Below are positions 25,606-34,493 of a stretch of DNA of 64,000 nt, piece after piece. The stretch lies in NCBI GenBank assembly GCA_003214215.1, contig QCLX01000003.1:21360-85359 (forward strand), read 5' to 3'. A program made the position numbers and the translations under genes. The notes under the pieces were generated by a model. It searched no databases. It was not told where the DNA came from and saw only the letters and a list, made by a program, of their open reading frames with translations. Every line of letters starts with the position of its first letter. Position 1 is the stretch's first letter. This DNA is from Prochlorococcus sp. AG-418-G18 (GTDB lineage: Bacteria > Cyanobacteriota > Cyanobacteriia > PCC-6307 > Cyanobiaceae).

Positions 25606-26760
25606 TTATTTAAAGGGTATAGATTTATTTTCAAAATCAATTTCCATCTCGGTTTGTTTATTCACTTCATTTAGCCAAGGATAAATTATATTTTCCATAT
25701 TTTTGTCAAACCACTTATGCATACTAACGGTGCTTTTTGCAAAAAAACCTCTCCGTCTTTTATGTTTACCACCCGCTCCAGGATCAAACAAATGGATACT
25801 ATTTTTTATTGCCCATTCAATTGGCTGGTAATAGCATAATTCAAAATGTAAATTAGATATTTCTTCTTGACTACCCCAATATCTACCCCATAAGTTGTTT
25901 TGATTTTTAACGCACATCGACATAGCAAAAATTTCATTTGAATCATGTTTTGATGCAGTAAAAAGTAAAAGATTTTTTTTATTATCAACCAGTGTTTCGA
26001 AAAATGTAGATGTTAGATATTTACTTCCCCAAACTCCCCACCTCGAACAATGCTGTTCATAAAAATTATGCATTTTTTTGAGGATTTCTTGGTTGATATC
26101 ATCTTCATTAAAAATTTCTACTTTAATGTCTTGTTTAGTAATTGATTTCCTCTCTTTTTTAATATTTTTTCTCTGATTAGAGTTAAATCTAGATAGAAAA
26201 TCGTCGAATGTTTTTTCTCCATTACTCCTCCATTCACTGCTGGAGTTTATCCATTCATAGTATCCCAAAGATTTAAGATGGTTGCCCCAGCTTTCATCAA
26301 TATATAAAAAATTACAACTTAGGATTTTGTTTGTAATCGCAAAGCTTTCGATATGGTTTATAAGTAAATTTGTAATTTCTTTCTTGTCTTTATTTTTTTT
26401 ATAAAGAAATTGATATCCATTTACAGGACTATAAGGACTCATTCCAATTAATTTAGGATAATAATTTAAATTCAGCTCTTGAGCCAATCTTGCAAATGAT
26501 TGGTCAAAAATGAATTCTCCATAGCTATGATTTTTTAAAAAAAGTGGGGCAATTCCTAGTATTTCTTCATTTTTATAAGCAACAAAATATAGAGGCTGCC
26601 AACCAGTTTCTCTTGAAACACTTTTAGAAATCTCAAGGTTTTTAATCCAAGTCCATTCATAAAATGGATTATTAATTTCATTTGCTAATTCATTCCATAT
26701 CTCCTTGGAGATTTCCTTAATTGACAGTTTGACTTCAACTTTATGTATTTTTTGGTTCAT
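25606..26760 (-). CDS. GNAT/FemAB-like acyltransferase (DUF482 family)
   Basis: This 384-aa protein has the architecture of COG3146-type proteins, which resemble GNAT or FemAB aminoacyl/acyltransferases. Recognisable segments are NPFYEWTWIKNLE, the GMSPYSPVNGYQFLY region near residue 105, and the C-terminal hallmark FDPGAGGKHKRRRGF near residue 335. The middle SRFNSNQRKNIKKER segment is a typical basic stretch. No substrate can be inferred. It is 17 bp downstream of the RibD-C gene on the same strand. Confidence 0.75.
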   Translation of the reverse strand: MNQKIHKVEVKLSIKEISKEIWNELANEINNPFYEWTWIKNLEISKSVSRETGWQPLYFVAYKNEEILGIAPLFLKNHSYGEFIFDQSFARLAQELNLNYYPKLIGMSPYSPVNGYQFLYKKNKDKKEITNLLINHIESFAITNKILSCNFLYIDESWGNHLKSLGYYEWINSSSEWRSNGEKTFDDFLSRFNSNQRKNIKKERKSITKQDIKVEIFNEDDINQEILKKMHNFYEQHCSRWGVWGSKYLTSTFFETLVDNKKNLLLFTASKHDSNEIFAMSMCVKNQNNLWGRYWGSQEEISNLHFELCYYQPIEWAIKNSIHLFDPGAGGKHKRRRGFFAKSTVSMHKWFDKNMENIIYPWLNEVNKQTEMEIDFENKSIPFK

Positions 26761-26777
26761 TTATTATTGAAACTATT

Positions 26778-27428
26778 TCAAATCTTTTTGTAATGAATAT
26801 GGATTTCATTATTCATTAAATTTTTAATTGATTTTATTTTCCATAGCCTTTTGAGATTAAAAATCGCATTTGTTTGTTCTGGAGGGATCCATGTATATCT
26901 ACCTCCAATAATTCGTGGAATTATTGTAATTTTTATATCTGTTATTAGATCCTCTTTTATAAATGAATTGATAAGTTTTGCACCTCCTAAAAGAGCTAAA
27001 TCATTTATCCCTTGTTTTTTAAGTGAAATTAAAGTTTTTTTCCATGAATCTTCGAAAAAGAGTTCTTTCTCGAATTCATTATTCGACGAATTATCAACTT
27101 TACTTGAGCTTATTAGCCATCTTCTAATTGGTTGACCAAAGTATTTCCAATTACTGTTAAATTTTTTGCTATTTGAAGCAACTATAGAAATTGGCTGGCT
27201 TTTTGATATATTTACTTCGTCATTATCAGTGAGATTTTTAACTAGGTAGGTTGATTGATGAGCTATTAAAGTACCTAAACCAAAAATGGTGGCGTCAACC
27301 ATTGATAAGTTTTGATTTAATATTTTCTTATCTTCATCGCTTCCAAGATGCGATTCTCCACCTCCAGGAAATGCAATTCTCCCATCAAGACTTGATGCTA
27401 TAACAATTGTTACTCTTGGGATATTCAA
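26778..27428 (-). CDS. RibD C-terminal-domain reductase (DHFR-like)
   Basis: This 216-aa stand-alone RibD_C domain has the dihydrofolate-reductase fold used in riboflavin synthesis and related reductases. It begins PRVTIVIASSLDGRIAFPGG, the nucleotide/substrate-binding start of the fold. It contains DLALLGGAKLINSFIKEDLITDIKIT near residue 150, the NADPH-binding helix motif. The deaminase half of RibD is absent. The stop side is 17 bp from the GNAT gene, and its start overlaps the tandem PTPS gene by 4 bp. That coupling suggests a pterin or deazapurine substrate. Confidence 0.8.
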   Translation of the reverse strand: MNIPRVTIVIASSLDGRIAFPGGGESHLGSDEDKKILNQNLSMVDATIFGLGTLIAHQSTYLVKNLTDNDEVNISKSQPISIVASNSKKFNSNWKYFGQPIRRWLISSSKVDNSSNNEFEKELFFEDSWKKTLISLKKQGINDLALLGGAKLINSFIKEDLITDIKITIIPRIIGGRYTWIPPEQTNAIFNLKRLWKIKSIKNLMNNEIHIHYKKI

Positions 27429-28351
27429 GTTTGCGTGACTAAACTATTTTCCAATTTCAACTTCAAAGAATTGGTTAACTTTTGATCAACATAAATTTCT
27501 GCAGCATTATTTGGACTCTCCTGGAGTCTTATTTTGTGTAATGTTGCACCAAGATTATGTATTGGTTTTTTAAGAATATCAGAAATATATAAAGCTATAT
27601 TTTCAGCAGTTGGAACACAATTATGGAAAAATTCGATGTCTTTATTAAGAAAAGTATGATCTAGTTGTTCAACAACTAAATCGTCAATTATCTCTTGGAG
27701 GGCAGATAAGTCGCAAACCATTCCTGTTCTTTTATCAATGTCTCCTTTTACAGTTATATCGACAAGATAGTTATGACCATGTCCATTAACTCTGGCACAT
27801 TTCCCATAGATTTTTTTATTTTCATCAAAGGATATCTCTTCTTTTGCAAGTCTATGAGCGGCTGCAAAATGAGTTTGTACTGTTAAAAATGCTTCCATGT
27901 TTTTTCCAAAATAATCTGCCCATAAATTTGGGTTTTCATAAAGTCTTAGACTTGTGAGAGGTAAATCATCCTTCAGACGACTCCAAATGACCTTTACTAA
28001 TGCTTCAGTTGTGGGAAGTATACCCTCTTGATCATTAACATTAAATTCAGGCCAGACTTCATTTAAAAAACGAAAATCTAATTGTCCAGTAACCTTATCT
28101 TTAATAGAGTGTTTTACATCAGAGAGATTAAGTACCATTCCATCAGAGTCTAGTTCACCACCCATTGAAACAATAAGTTCATAATTATGACCATGACCTG
28201 GTGCAATACTGCACTTTCCAAAAAGAGATAAATTTTCTTCTGGGCTTTTTTCAGGAAGCCAATAACGGTGACTAGAACTAAAGCAGGCACGTCGAGTTAT
28301 GACGCATTCACGTCCTTTTCCATGAGATGGTTTGGATTGTGTAGAAGTCAT
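27425..28351 (-). CDS. tandem 6-pyruvoyl-tetrahydropterin synthase / QueD-like protein
   Basis: This 308-aa protein consists of two consecutive PTPS/QueD domains, at about residues 15-150 and 155-290. Each domain has the zinc histidines and catalytic cysteine: SSHRYW with GKCSIAPGHGHNYE in the first, and AAHRL with GKCARVNGHGHNYL in the second. Each also has a GMVxxLSxxK/Q segment and a LDxxFLN motif. Single-domain relatives make 6-carboxytetrahydropterin for queuosine or 6-pyruvoyl-tetrahydropterin for pterins. Both halves look catalytically complete. It is translationally coupled to the RibD-C reductase and divergent from aroK. Confidence 0.85.
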   Translation of the reverse strand: MTSTQSKPSHGKGRECVITRRACFSSSHRYWLPEKSPEENLSLFGKCSIAPGHGHNYELIVSMGGELDSDGMVLNLSDVKHSIKDKVTGQLDFRFLNEVWPEFNVNDQEGILPTTEALVKVIWSRLKDDLPLTSLRLYENPNLWADYFGKNMEAFLTVQTHFAAAHRLAKEEISFDENKKIYGKCARVNGHGHNYLVDITVKGDIDKRTGMVCDLSALQEIIDDLVVEQLDHTFLNKDIEFFHNCVPTAENIALYISDILKKPIHNLGATLHKIRLQESPNNAAEIYVDQKLTNSLKLKLENSLVTQT

Positions 28352-28401
28352 ACCTGTCTGCGATAATACTATCTTAAGGTTTTAAATACGCTTTTGTCTT
28401 T

Positions 28402-28959
28402 ATGGAACAATCCATTATCGAAAAAACAGTTCATGCTATTAAGGGCAGAAGCATATTTTTAATAGGAATGATGGGTTCTGGTAAGTCACAAACTGGTTTG
28501 AAGCTGGCTGAATTATTGAAGTATAAATATATTGATTTAGATTCATTAATAGAGAAGTTGGCAAAAAAATCTATCAATCAAATTTTTAAGGATGAAGGAG
28601 AAGATAATTTCCGCGAATTAGAAGCAAACTGCCTTAAGGAAACTATCAAAATTCCTTCATTAGTAATCTCAACCGGGGGAGGAATAGTTACCAAATCGGA
28701 AAACTGGGGAATCTTAAGACAGGGAATAATTGCTTGGATAGATCTCGACAAAGATATAGCAATTGAAAGATTGAAAAATGAAATTGAAAATAGGCCACTT
28801 CTTCAGGGAAAGAATCTAAATGAACTATATATGAGCATTTTTCAATCTAGAGAAAATTTTTATTCTCAAGCAGATTTAAGAATTCAAGTAAAAAAAGAAA
28901 ATATTGAAGAAGTTGCTTTGAAAATAATTAATGCTATTCATAAAGAAATAATCAGTTAA
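28402..28959 (+). CDS. aroK: shikimate kinase
   Basis: This 185-aa P-loop kinase phosphorylates shikimate in aromatic amino acid and quinone precursor synthesis. Walker A is GMMGSGKSQTG near residue 22. The shikimate-binding DLDSLIE is near 45, FRELEANCL near 70, and STGGGIV near 93. The lid region ENRPLLQGK is near 132. Its length is normal. Its 3' end overlaps the convergent CRR7-like gene by 4 bp, and it is divergent from the tandem PTPS gene across 50 bp. Confidence 0.95.
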   Translation: MEQSIIEKTVHAIKGRSIFLIGMMGSGKSQTGLKLAELLKYKYIDLDSLIEKLAKKSINQIFKDEGEDNFRELEANCLKETIKIPSLVISTGGGIVTKSENWGILRQGIIAWIDLDKDIAIERLKNEIENRPLLQGKNLNELYMSIFQSRENFYSQADLRIQVKKENIEEVALKIINAIHKEIIS

Positions 28960-29213
28960 TCTGGTTCAATTCTTACTGCAAACCATTTGATAACGTATCC
29001 TAATTTTATTTCTAATTCATAAGTGCTTTCCAATAATTCTTCAAAAAATTCCTGATCAGGATCTTCTATATTTTGATATATTGTTTGTGTTTCTGTCTTA
29101 CTAAGCCAATTCTTCAACCATAAAATTGCTTCTTGCTTTGATACAATTTTTTCCTTTGAATCTGGCTCTAATAATACATAATGATCTGATGCTCTTATTA
29201 GTGGATTTGACAT
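28956..29213 (-). CDS. CRR7-like (chlororespiratory reduction 7) small protein
   Basis: This 85-aa acidic soluble protein has DHYVLLEPDSKEKIVSKQEAILWLK near the start and EDPDQEFFEELLESTYELEI in the second half. It matches the layout I recall for the cyanobacterial and plastid CRR7 family, which in plants is needed for assembly of the NDH-1-like complex. The assignment is from memory of the family pattern and is moderate. It is divergent from the DUF6816-like gene with one base between the start codons, an extremely compact divergent arrangement. Confidence 0.55.
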   Translation of the reverse strand: MSNPLIRASDHYVLLEPDSKEKIVSKQEAILWLKNWLSKTETQTIYQNIEDPDQEFFEELLESTYELEIKLGYVIKWFAVRIEPD

Positions 29214-29214
29214 A

Positions 29215-29922
29215 ATGAAAATTCTTCTTGGATTAATTCTTTGCTTGATTTTTCAAGGAATTTTTTTAGAAAGTTCTTTTGCTCTAGTAGATTCTAACGT
29301 ACGAGAGTTTTTGGAAAATCGTGTAAATCAATGGCCAGAATTATATTTGCCAAATTTTAAAGTATCTGATACATCTAAGGATTTAATTTATCCCAAATGG
29401 TTTGAGGGGAATTGGCTTGTTACTTCTCAAGATATAGTTAATGATTCAGAAGAGCCAGTTATTTATAAAGTGAATTTCATTAAGAATGATTCAGATTTAA
29501 TTGTTGGTAATCGTGCAAAAAATTCTGAATCTATTGGAAAAGCAATATTTGGTGACACCTTAATCAAGGTTGTAAATGATCCTCAATCTATTAATAATCA
29601 AATTACATATTTAAAAGATGATTTTTATATTGAATCAAGAATTACAGGGAGAAATCAGATCCAAGATGATGATATTTTTTTCGCAGATGAGCTAGTTATA
29701 CAAACAGCGCATAAGCCAGGTGCTTCAAGGATTAATCAGGTAGAGACCATTAGTAAATTTCAAAAATGTTCCGAAGAAACGTTCGAAGTTGATAATTCAA
29801 TCAAACCATCAATTTGTGGAGTGCAATATGTTGCTTCTTATGGTTCAAAGGTTGGTGATTATTCTATTCATGCTATAAAAACAAATAAATATAAATTGAC
29901 CTTTGAATTTATTGAGAGTTAG
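29215..29922 (+). CDS. exported conserved protein, DUF6816-like
   Basis: This 235-aa protein has a clear signal peptide (KILLGLILCLIFQGIFLESSFA) predicting export to the lumen or periplasm. The mature part has conserved-looking YPKWFEGNWLVTSQ, IGKAIFGDTLIKV and EVDNSIKPSICG segments, a lipocalin-like strand-rich pattern. It resembles the cyanobacterial/plant DUF6816 family (thylakoid lumen proteins), with moderate certainty. Two cysteines late in the protein (QKC and SIC) could form a disulfide. Its 3' end overlaps the convergent GST gene by 14 bp. Confidence 0.6.
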   Translation: MKILLGLILCLIFQGIFLESSFALVDSNVREFLENRVNQWPELYLPNFKVSDTSKDLIYPKWFEGNWLVTSQDIVNDSEEPVIYKVNFIKNDSDLIVGNRAKNSESIGKAIFGDTLIKVVNDPQSINNQITYLKDDFYIESRITGRNQIQDDDIFFADELVIQTAHKPGASRINQVETISKFQKCSEETFEVDNSIKPSICGVQYVASYGSKVGDYSIHAIKTNKYKLTFEFIES

Positions 29923-30634
29923 CACTAAAAAGATATTCTTCTAAGTTGTTCCTCCACATGAAAAGATTTTCTAAATAAGGGTTGTTTATGTATTCTTGGC
30001 TCCCTTCTCCTGAAAGAATTGGTCCTGCAGACTTTGGAAATTTAAGAAGGGATAATTGAGCAGCAATTGAAATATCTGCAATTGATAAATTATCTCCAAC
30101 TAAATATTTTTTGTTAATCAAGGATTTTGATAAAGCTTCCAGTAATTTTTGGAGTTCTAAATTATCTTTAGAAGATAAAACTACATTAGAAATTTTACTA
30201 AGATTTTCAAAAGGTAATTTATCAACAATACTTTTAACTGAAGAAGGTATTTCATCTGGAAGTAATGCAGTTCTTAGCTGTGGATTTTCTATTGCAGATT
30301 TTATTAAAGCTTTTCTACAAGTTGTAGCCATTGTAGTATCTGCCCAGTCTTCAATAAGTTTGCATTGTGCAAATAATATTGGGTCCTCAGGAAAGAGTGG
30401 ATTGTTATCATTTTTTTTATCTAAATATTCGCAAATAGTTGAAGAGTCATTAATAACTTGATCGTTACTATCGACTATTACAGGTACTTGTTTTTGACCT
30501 GATAATTTAAAGATTTCAAATTGGCCTATTCCAGGTGTTACTTCTTCAACTCGATATTGTAGTTTTTTTGCATGAAGAGCCATTCTTGTTTTTAAACAAA
30601 AAGCACTATGCCTAAATTGATATAATGTAATCAT
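29909..30634 (-). CDS. glutathione S-transferase-like protein
   Basis: This 241-aa protein has an N-terminal thioredoxin-fold GST domain (ITLYQFRHSAFCLKTRMALH) with a Ser/Cys active-site region and the GSH-binding QKQVPVIVDSNDQVINDSSTI stretch, where cis-Pro and Ser-Ser contact glutathione. The C-terminal all-helical domain carries YLVGDNLSIADISIAAQL near residue 180, the conserved N-capping box. The substrate is unknown; possible roles include peroxide or xenobiotic detoxification, or chlorophyll/heme intermediate handling. Confidence 0.87.
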   Translation of the reverse strand: MITLYQFRHSAFCLKTRMALHAKKLQYRVEEVTPGIGQFEIFKLSGQKQVPVIVDSNDQVINDSSTICEYLDKKNDNNPLFPEDPILFAQCKLIEDWADTTMATTCRKALIKSAIENPQLRTALLPDEIPSSVKSIVDKLPFENLSKISNVVLSSKDNLELQKLLEALSKSLINKKYLVGDNLSIADISIAAQLSLLKFPKSAGPILSGEGSQEYINNPYLENLFMWRNNLEEYLFSANSQ

Positions 30635-30685
30635 GCTGTTTAATGTTTGTTAAAACTTAGCTAAAAAAATCTATTTGTGGAGCTA

Positions 30686-30895
30686 ATGGGCGAATTTTTC
30701 TCTAATGTTGCAAGATATCCAAAGTATTTGATATCCATCATTGTTGGAGGCCTTGTTGCTTTGCTTGAACCTTTATTCAAGAATAGATCTAATCCACTCA
30801 CAATAGTAGGTTTGATATCTTCTGTCTTCAGTGCTTTCATAACTGTTTTTTTTGTCCTGCAAGCGATGACAAACCCAATTAATTTACAACCATAA
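30686..30895 (+). CDS. DUF751-type small membrane protein (Ycf33-like)
   Basis: The start is placed at ATG 30686 (MGEFFSNVARYPKYLIS); the ORF track begins three codons earlier at a GTG. The 69-aa protein has two transmembrane segments, KYLISIIVGGLVALLEPLF and IVGLISSVFSAFITVFFVL. This fits the cyanobacterial DUF751 family. The function is unknown. Its TAA shares a base with the ATG of rbfA, and hemD follows, so this gene heads a three-gene overlapping operon. Confidence 0.72.
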   Translation: MGEFFSNVARYPKYLISIIVGGLVALLEPLFKNRSNPLTIVGLISSVFSAFITVFFVLQAMTNPINLQP

Positions 30896-31290
30896 TGCCA
30901 AATAATTACCGTCTTGCAAAAGTTTCCTCTCTTTTAAAGAAAGAGATAACCCTTATTTTGCAGAATGATTTGGAAAATGATTTGATTAGAGATCATTTTG
31001 TCAATATTTCTAAGATTGATTTATCAGGTGATTTGCAACACTGTAAAATTTATATAACTTCAACTGCTCAAGAAAAAGTGAGGAGTGAGATTGTAGAAAA
31101 CTTGAATACTGCTAAAAGCTCTATAAGGCATAGTTTAGGAAAAAGAATTGAGATGAGAAGAGTTCCAGAGATAATTTTTAAAGATGATGTTGTTCTTGAT
31201 AAAGGATTATCAGTCTTGAAACTTCTCGATGAATTAAAAAATAAAAATCAAAATAATAATAATGTTGAGGAAAAGGATGCCAATAGTTGA
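30895..31290 (+). CDS. rbfA: ribosome-binding factor A
   Basis: This 131-aa KH-fold ribosome maturation factor assists late 30S assembly and cold adaptation. It begins PNNYRLAKVSSLLKKEITLIL. The core has VNISKIDLSGDLQHCKIYITS and the RbfA signature LGKRIEMRRVPEIIFKDD near residue 82. Length and signatures are standard. It overlaps the upstream DUF751 gene by one base and the downstream hemD frame by 14-29 bp, depending on the hemD start. Confidence 0.95.
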   Translation: MPNNYRLAKVSSLLKKEITLILQNDLENDLIRDHFVNISKIDLSGDLQHCKIYITSTAQEKVRSEIVENLNTAKSSIRHSLGKRIEMRRVPEIIFKDDVVLDKGLSVLKLLDELKNKNQNNNNVEEKDANS

Positions 31291-32074
31291 TCTACCTCTT
31301 GATCAAAGAAATATAATTATTACTCGATCAAAAGAAGGGATATTGGATATCAAAAGGATATTCACAAGCAAGGGAGCTAATGTATTTGATTTGCCTGCAA
31401 TAAGTATTGCTGATCCTGATGATTTGAATCCTCTCGATGAAGCATTAAATCAAATAAATGATTTTCATTGGATTATTTTTTCCAGTAGTAATGGGATTAA
31501 ATTTGTGGATAAAAGACTTAGACACTTTAATAGTTCATTAAAAGAATGTTCTAAAAAAACAAAAATCGCCGTAGTCGGAGAAAAAACCTCAAAAACTCTT
31601 GATGATTTTGGGATTAAGGCTGATTTCATACCTCCAGAATTCGTTGCTGAAAGTTTAATTGATAATTTCCCAGTATCTGGTTATGGACTTCGAGTCTTTG
31701 TACCAAGAGTTCAAACAGGTGGTAGGGATCTAATTGCAGATAAATTTAGAAAGTCTGGTTCCCGTGTATTTGAGGTTGCTGCATATGAAACTAGATGTCC
31801 TAAATCAATTCCCGAAGAAACAATTGATATTATTTCTAATCGAAAAGTAGACGCAATTATTTTCTCAAGCGGTAAAACCGTCGTAAATTCTGCTTTTTTA
31901 CTAGAAAAAAAATTTGGTAAACAATGGTTAGAATATTTTGATCAAATTAAGTTGTTAACTATTGGACCTCAGACAACAAAAATATGTAACAAGATTTTTG
32001 GAAGAGTTGATAGTCAGGCACAAAAATATACTTTTGAAGGACTGCTAGATCTGGCAATAAATATTTTTAGTTAG
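31277..32074 (+). CDS. hemD: uroporphyrinogen-III synthase
   Basis: HemD cyclises hydroxymethylbilane to uroporphyrinogen III for heme and chlorophyll synthesis. The protein is about 265 aa, with two flavodoxin-like lobes: NIIITRSKEGILDIKRIF opens lobe one, and the poorly conserved but recognisable VPRVQTGGRDLIADKFRKSG is in the inter-lobe region. IIFSSGKTVVNSAFLLEK and LLTIGPQTTKIC follow. The start is set at the ATG 31277 (MPIVDLPL); an ATG five codons upstream is possible. It is the last gene of the DUF751-rbfA-hemD operon and overlaps the SRPBCC gene convergently by 8 bp. Confidence 0.87.
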   Translation: MPIVDLPLDQRNIIITRSKEGILDIKRIFTSKGANVFDLPAISIADPDDLNPLDEALNQINDFHWIIFSSSNGIKFVDKRLRHFNSSLKECSKKTKIAVVGEKTSKTLDDFGIKADFIPPEFVAESLIDNFPVSGYGLRVFVPRVQTGGRDLIADKFRKSGSRVFEVAAYETRCPKSIPEETIDIISNRKVDAIIFSSGKTVVNSAFLLEKKFGKQWLEYFDQIKLLTIGPQTTKICNKIFGRVDSQAQKYTFEGLLDLAINIFS

Positions 32075-32537
32075 GAAATTTTTTTGCATAGTTCTTTTCA
32101 ACTAAATCTTTGAACCTATCAATATTGGCCTGTAATTCATTTGTAACCATTTTGCCTAAGATATTTTCTTCCATAAAACGCGCAATCATTTTAGGTAGCT
32201 CATAAGTTATTGCTAAATTTACTGTTGTGATTTGATCACTTTTACTTTCGAAAACTACTGATCCCTCAGTTGGTAAACCTCCTATAGATTTCCATTTAAG
32301 TTTGCTTCTTTCGACCCTTTCTGTAATTTGAGCTTTCCATTTAAATCTAAAGCCATTTGCAGCCAAAGTCCATTCTGTTAAATCTGGTAATGTACTAGTC
32401 TCTTCATCAATTGTTTTTACAGATTCAATCCAGCTCATCCAAAGTGACATTGAGTCTAAATCGCTCCATGTATTCCAAACATTTTCGAGAGGCGCATTAA
32501 CGACTGTTATTACGTCATGCTTTAGCCAAGTACCCAT
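32067..32537 (-). CDS. SRPBCC (polyketide cyclase/START-like) protein
   Basis: This 156-aa protein has the SRPBCC helix-grip fold signature. It starts TWLKHDVITVVNAPLENVWN, with WSDLDSMSLWMSWIESV near residue 25, as in COG2867/polyketide-cyclase proteins. The deep pocket of this fold usually holds hydrophobic ligands. It lies 3 bp downstream of zeta-carotene desaturase on the same strand, so a carotenoid- or lipid-binding role is attractive, but this is inferred from context only. Confidence 0.8.
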   Translation of the reverse strand: MGTWLKHDVITVVNAPLENVWNTWSDLDSMSLWMSWIESVKTIDEETSTLPDLTEWTLAANGFRFKWKAQITERVERSKLKWKSIGGLPTEGSVVFESKSDQITTVNLAITYELPKMIARFMEENILGKMVTNELQANIDRFKDLVEKNYAKKFPN

Positions 32538-32540
32538 GAA

Positions 32541-33995
32541 TCAACTTACTGCAAGATTTTTTGCTAATTCTGCTTTTTTCTCTAAGATTGCAGCAGCAGC
32601 CAAATGACCACTCATTGTAGCTCCCTCCATAGAGTCTATGTAATCTTGTTTTGTATAACTACCAGCCATGAAGAAATTAGGTATGGATGTTTTTTGATTA
32701 GGTCTGAAAGGTTCCATACCGGGTGACTCTCTATAGAGTGATTGTGGAATTTGTACTACATTACTCCAAAGCAATTTAAGGTTTTTTGAGGATGGAAATA
32801 GACGGCGAACCTCTTTATCTATTTCTTTTGTAATTCTTTCTGTAGATCTTCCCATCCATCTATCGCCAGGAGTTAAAACACATTGGAGAAGTGACCCCAT
32901 ATCTTTTTTTCTATAATCTGCTGGACTTGCTAGTGCCAAATCAGCAAAACAACTGAAAGAGGCATCAGCAGAATAAAGAAGATTATCTAGTCCAATTGGT
33001 TCATTTCCAGTATTATCTTTTTGCAATTCAGTAACCCAACCGTCATATCTTAATTGAATTGTGGCAACAGCAACAGCTCTAAGTTTTTTTAAACCTTCAA
33101 ATTCTTTAAATTGATACCATTCTTTTGGAATTATTTTTTTTATTCCAGGAACATCACAGGCAGCTAGAAATTTATCTGCAAACACTGCCTTGATTCCTTC
33201 AGGATAAGATATTTTTAATTGATTAACTAAATAAGAGGAAGATTCCTTTTCATAAATGATTTCTTCTACCCTATGGTTAAGATGTATTTTTGCTCCTTTG
33301 TTTGTGATGTAGTCGACAATAGGTTGAGTTAACCACTTATGTGGAGAACCTTTTAAAAGATTCAGTTTTGAAGCTTCTGTTTTTGAAGCAAACATCATGA
33401 AGATAGTTAGCATACATCTTGCTGAAATATCATTGCAATTAATGAAACCTAAAGCATATGCGATAGGATCCCACATTCTTTCTAAGCTTTTTTCACTTCC
33501 ACCATGGTTTAAAAACCATTCTTTAAAACTAATTCTATCTAGATCTCTAATTATTTTCATTGCGCCTTCGTAGTCTATCAATCCTCTAACTATTGGGCTT
33601 GTACCTAAAGCTAGAGCATTTCTAAACTTATCTACCCAACTAAGTTGTTCGGTGGTAAAAAAAGCTTTAAGTCCGTTAAATGGAGCACCTAAAGGGAATC
33701 TGAAGTCTAACGATTTTAAATTACCACCATTATTGATAAATAGATGAGTATGATCTTTCGGGAGTAAATTGTCTAGAGCTCCCACTTTTTTCATTAATTT
33801 AAAAAGATTTGCATAATTGTAAAAAAATACATGTAAACCCATTTCTATGTGGTTGCCATCCTTATCTTCCCAACTTCCTACTTTACCTCCCCAAAATGAT
33901 CTGCTCTCATAAATTTCTACTTCATGGCCTTCATCAACTAAATTGACTGCTGCTGTAAGTCCAGCTAATCCAGAACCAACTATTGCAATTTTCAC
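32541..33995 (-). CDS. crtQ: zeta-carotene desaturase (plant type)
   Basis: This 484-aa FAD-dependent desaturase converts zeta-carotene via neurosporene to (pro)lycopene. The N-terminal dinucleotide motif [17 protein letters not shown] is followed by [20 protein letters not shown] and [15 protein letters not shown], both typical of CrtQ/ZDS. The C-terminal FAD motif is [23 protein letters not shown], with its residues near 450. Compared with phytoene desaturase elsewhere in this window, the FYNY and WGGKVGSW variants mark ZDS. It is the first gene of a pair with the SRPBCC protein. Confidence 0.93.
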   Translation of the reverse strand: MKIAIVGSGLAGLTAAVNLVDEGHEVEIYESRSFWGGKVGSWEDKDGNHIEMGLHVFFYNYANLFKLMKKVGALDNLLPKDHTHLFINNGGNLKSLDFRFPLGAPFNGLKAFFTTEQLSWVDKFRNALALGTSPIVRGLIDYEGAMKIIRDLDRISFKEWFLNHGGSEKSLERMWDPIAYALGFINCNDISARCMLTIFMMFASKTEASKLNLLKGSPHKWLTQPIVDYITNKGAKIHLNHRVEEIIYEKESSSYLVNQLKISYPEGIKAVFADKFLAACDVPGIKKIIPKEWYQFKEFEGLKKLRAVAVATIQLRYDGWVTELQKDNTGNEPIGLDNLLYSADASFSCFADLALASPADYRKKDMGSLLQCVLTPGDRWMGRSTERITKEIDKEVRRLFPSSKNLKLLWSNVVQIPQSLYRESPGMEPFRPNQKTSIPNFFMAGSYTKQDYIDSMEGATMSGHLAAAAILEKKAELAKNLAVS

Positions 33996-34094
33996 TTTTT
34001 CTTAGAATTATAACAAATCAAGTTTGGATAACGTTTGTTCTATGCATCCTATCGATTAAGTTTTTATATTATAAATAGTAGAAATCCCTTGTTT

Positions 34095-34487
34095 ATGGAA
34101 AATGTAGAAGTTAAACAGGAAATTAAAAATTCTGATGATGGCAAAGGTATCTTAATTACGAATGATGCTATAGAACAAATTTCAAATTTATTGAAGGGAC
34201 AAAGTGATAAAAAAGCACTTAGGGTAGGGGTAAGATCTGGCGGTTGTAGTGGGATGAGTTATACGATGGATTTTATAGGAACTGATGAAATAAATCCCGA
34301 TGATAAAGTTTATGATTATTCATTAAAAGCAGATCAAATCTTTCAAGTTGTTTGTGATCCCAAAAGTCTTTTATATATTTATGGAATGCAGTTAGATTTT
34401 AGTAAGGAATTAATTGGAGGCGGCTTTAATTTTGTAAATCCTAATGCCTCTCAAACTTGCGGTTGTGGAAGCTCTTTTGCAGTTTAA
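34095..34487 (+). CDS. A-type Fe-S cluster carrier (SufA/IscA/HesB family)
   Basis: The start is set at ATG 34095 (MENVEVKQ); the ORF-track extension of 20 residues has no family counterpart. The 131-aa protein contains the A-type carrier core with LRVGVRSGGCSGMSY and the C-terminal pair CGCGSSF, giving the three Fe-S ligating cysteines. It delivers [2Fe-2S] or [4Fe-4S] clusters to apoproteins. It is divergent from zeta-carotene desaturase. A TPR gene follows after 6 bp, then the LpxB-like gene. Confidence 0.92.
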   Translation: MENVEVKQEIKNSDDGKGILITNDAIEQISNLLKGQSDKKALRVGVRSGGCSGMSYTMDFIGTDEINPDDKVYDYSLKADQIFQVVCDPKSLLYIYGMQLDFSKELIGGGFNFVNPNASQTCGCGSSFAV

Positions 34488-34493
34488 TAAATA

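Noticed and set aside
34035-34094. A 20-residue N-terminal extension of the Fe-S carrier.
   Set aside because: A-type carriers are about 110-130 aa and the internal ATG at 34095 fits; the extension looks like leader DNA.
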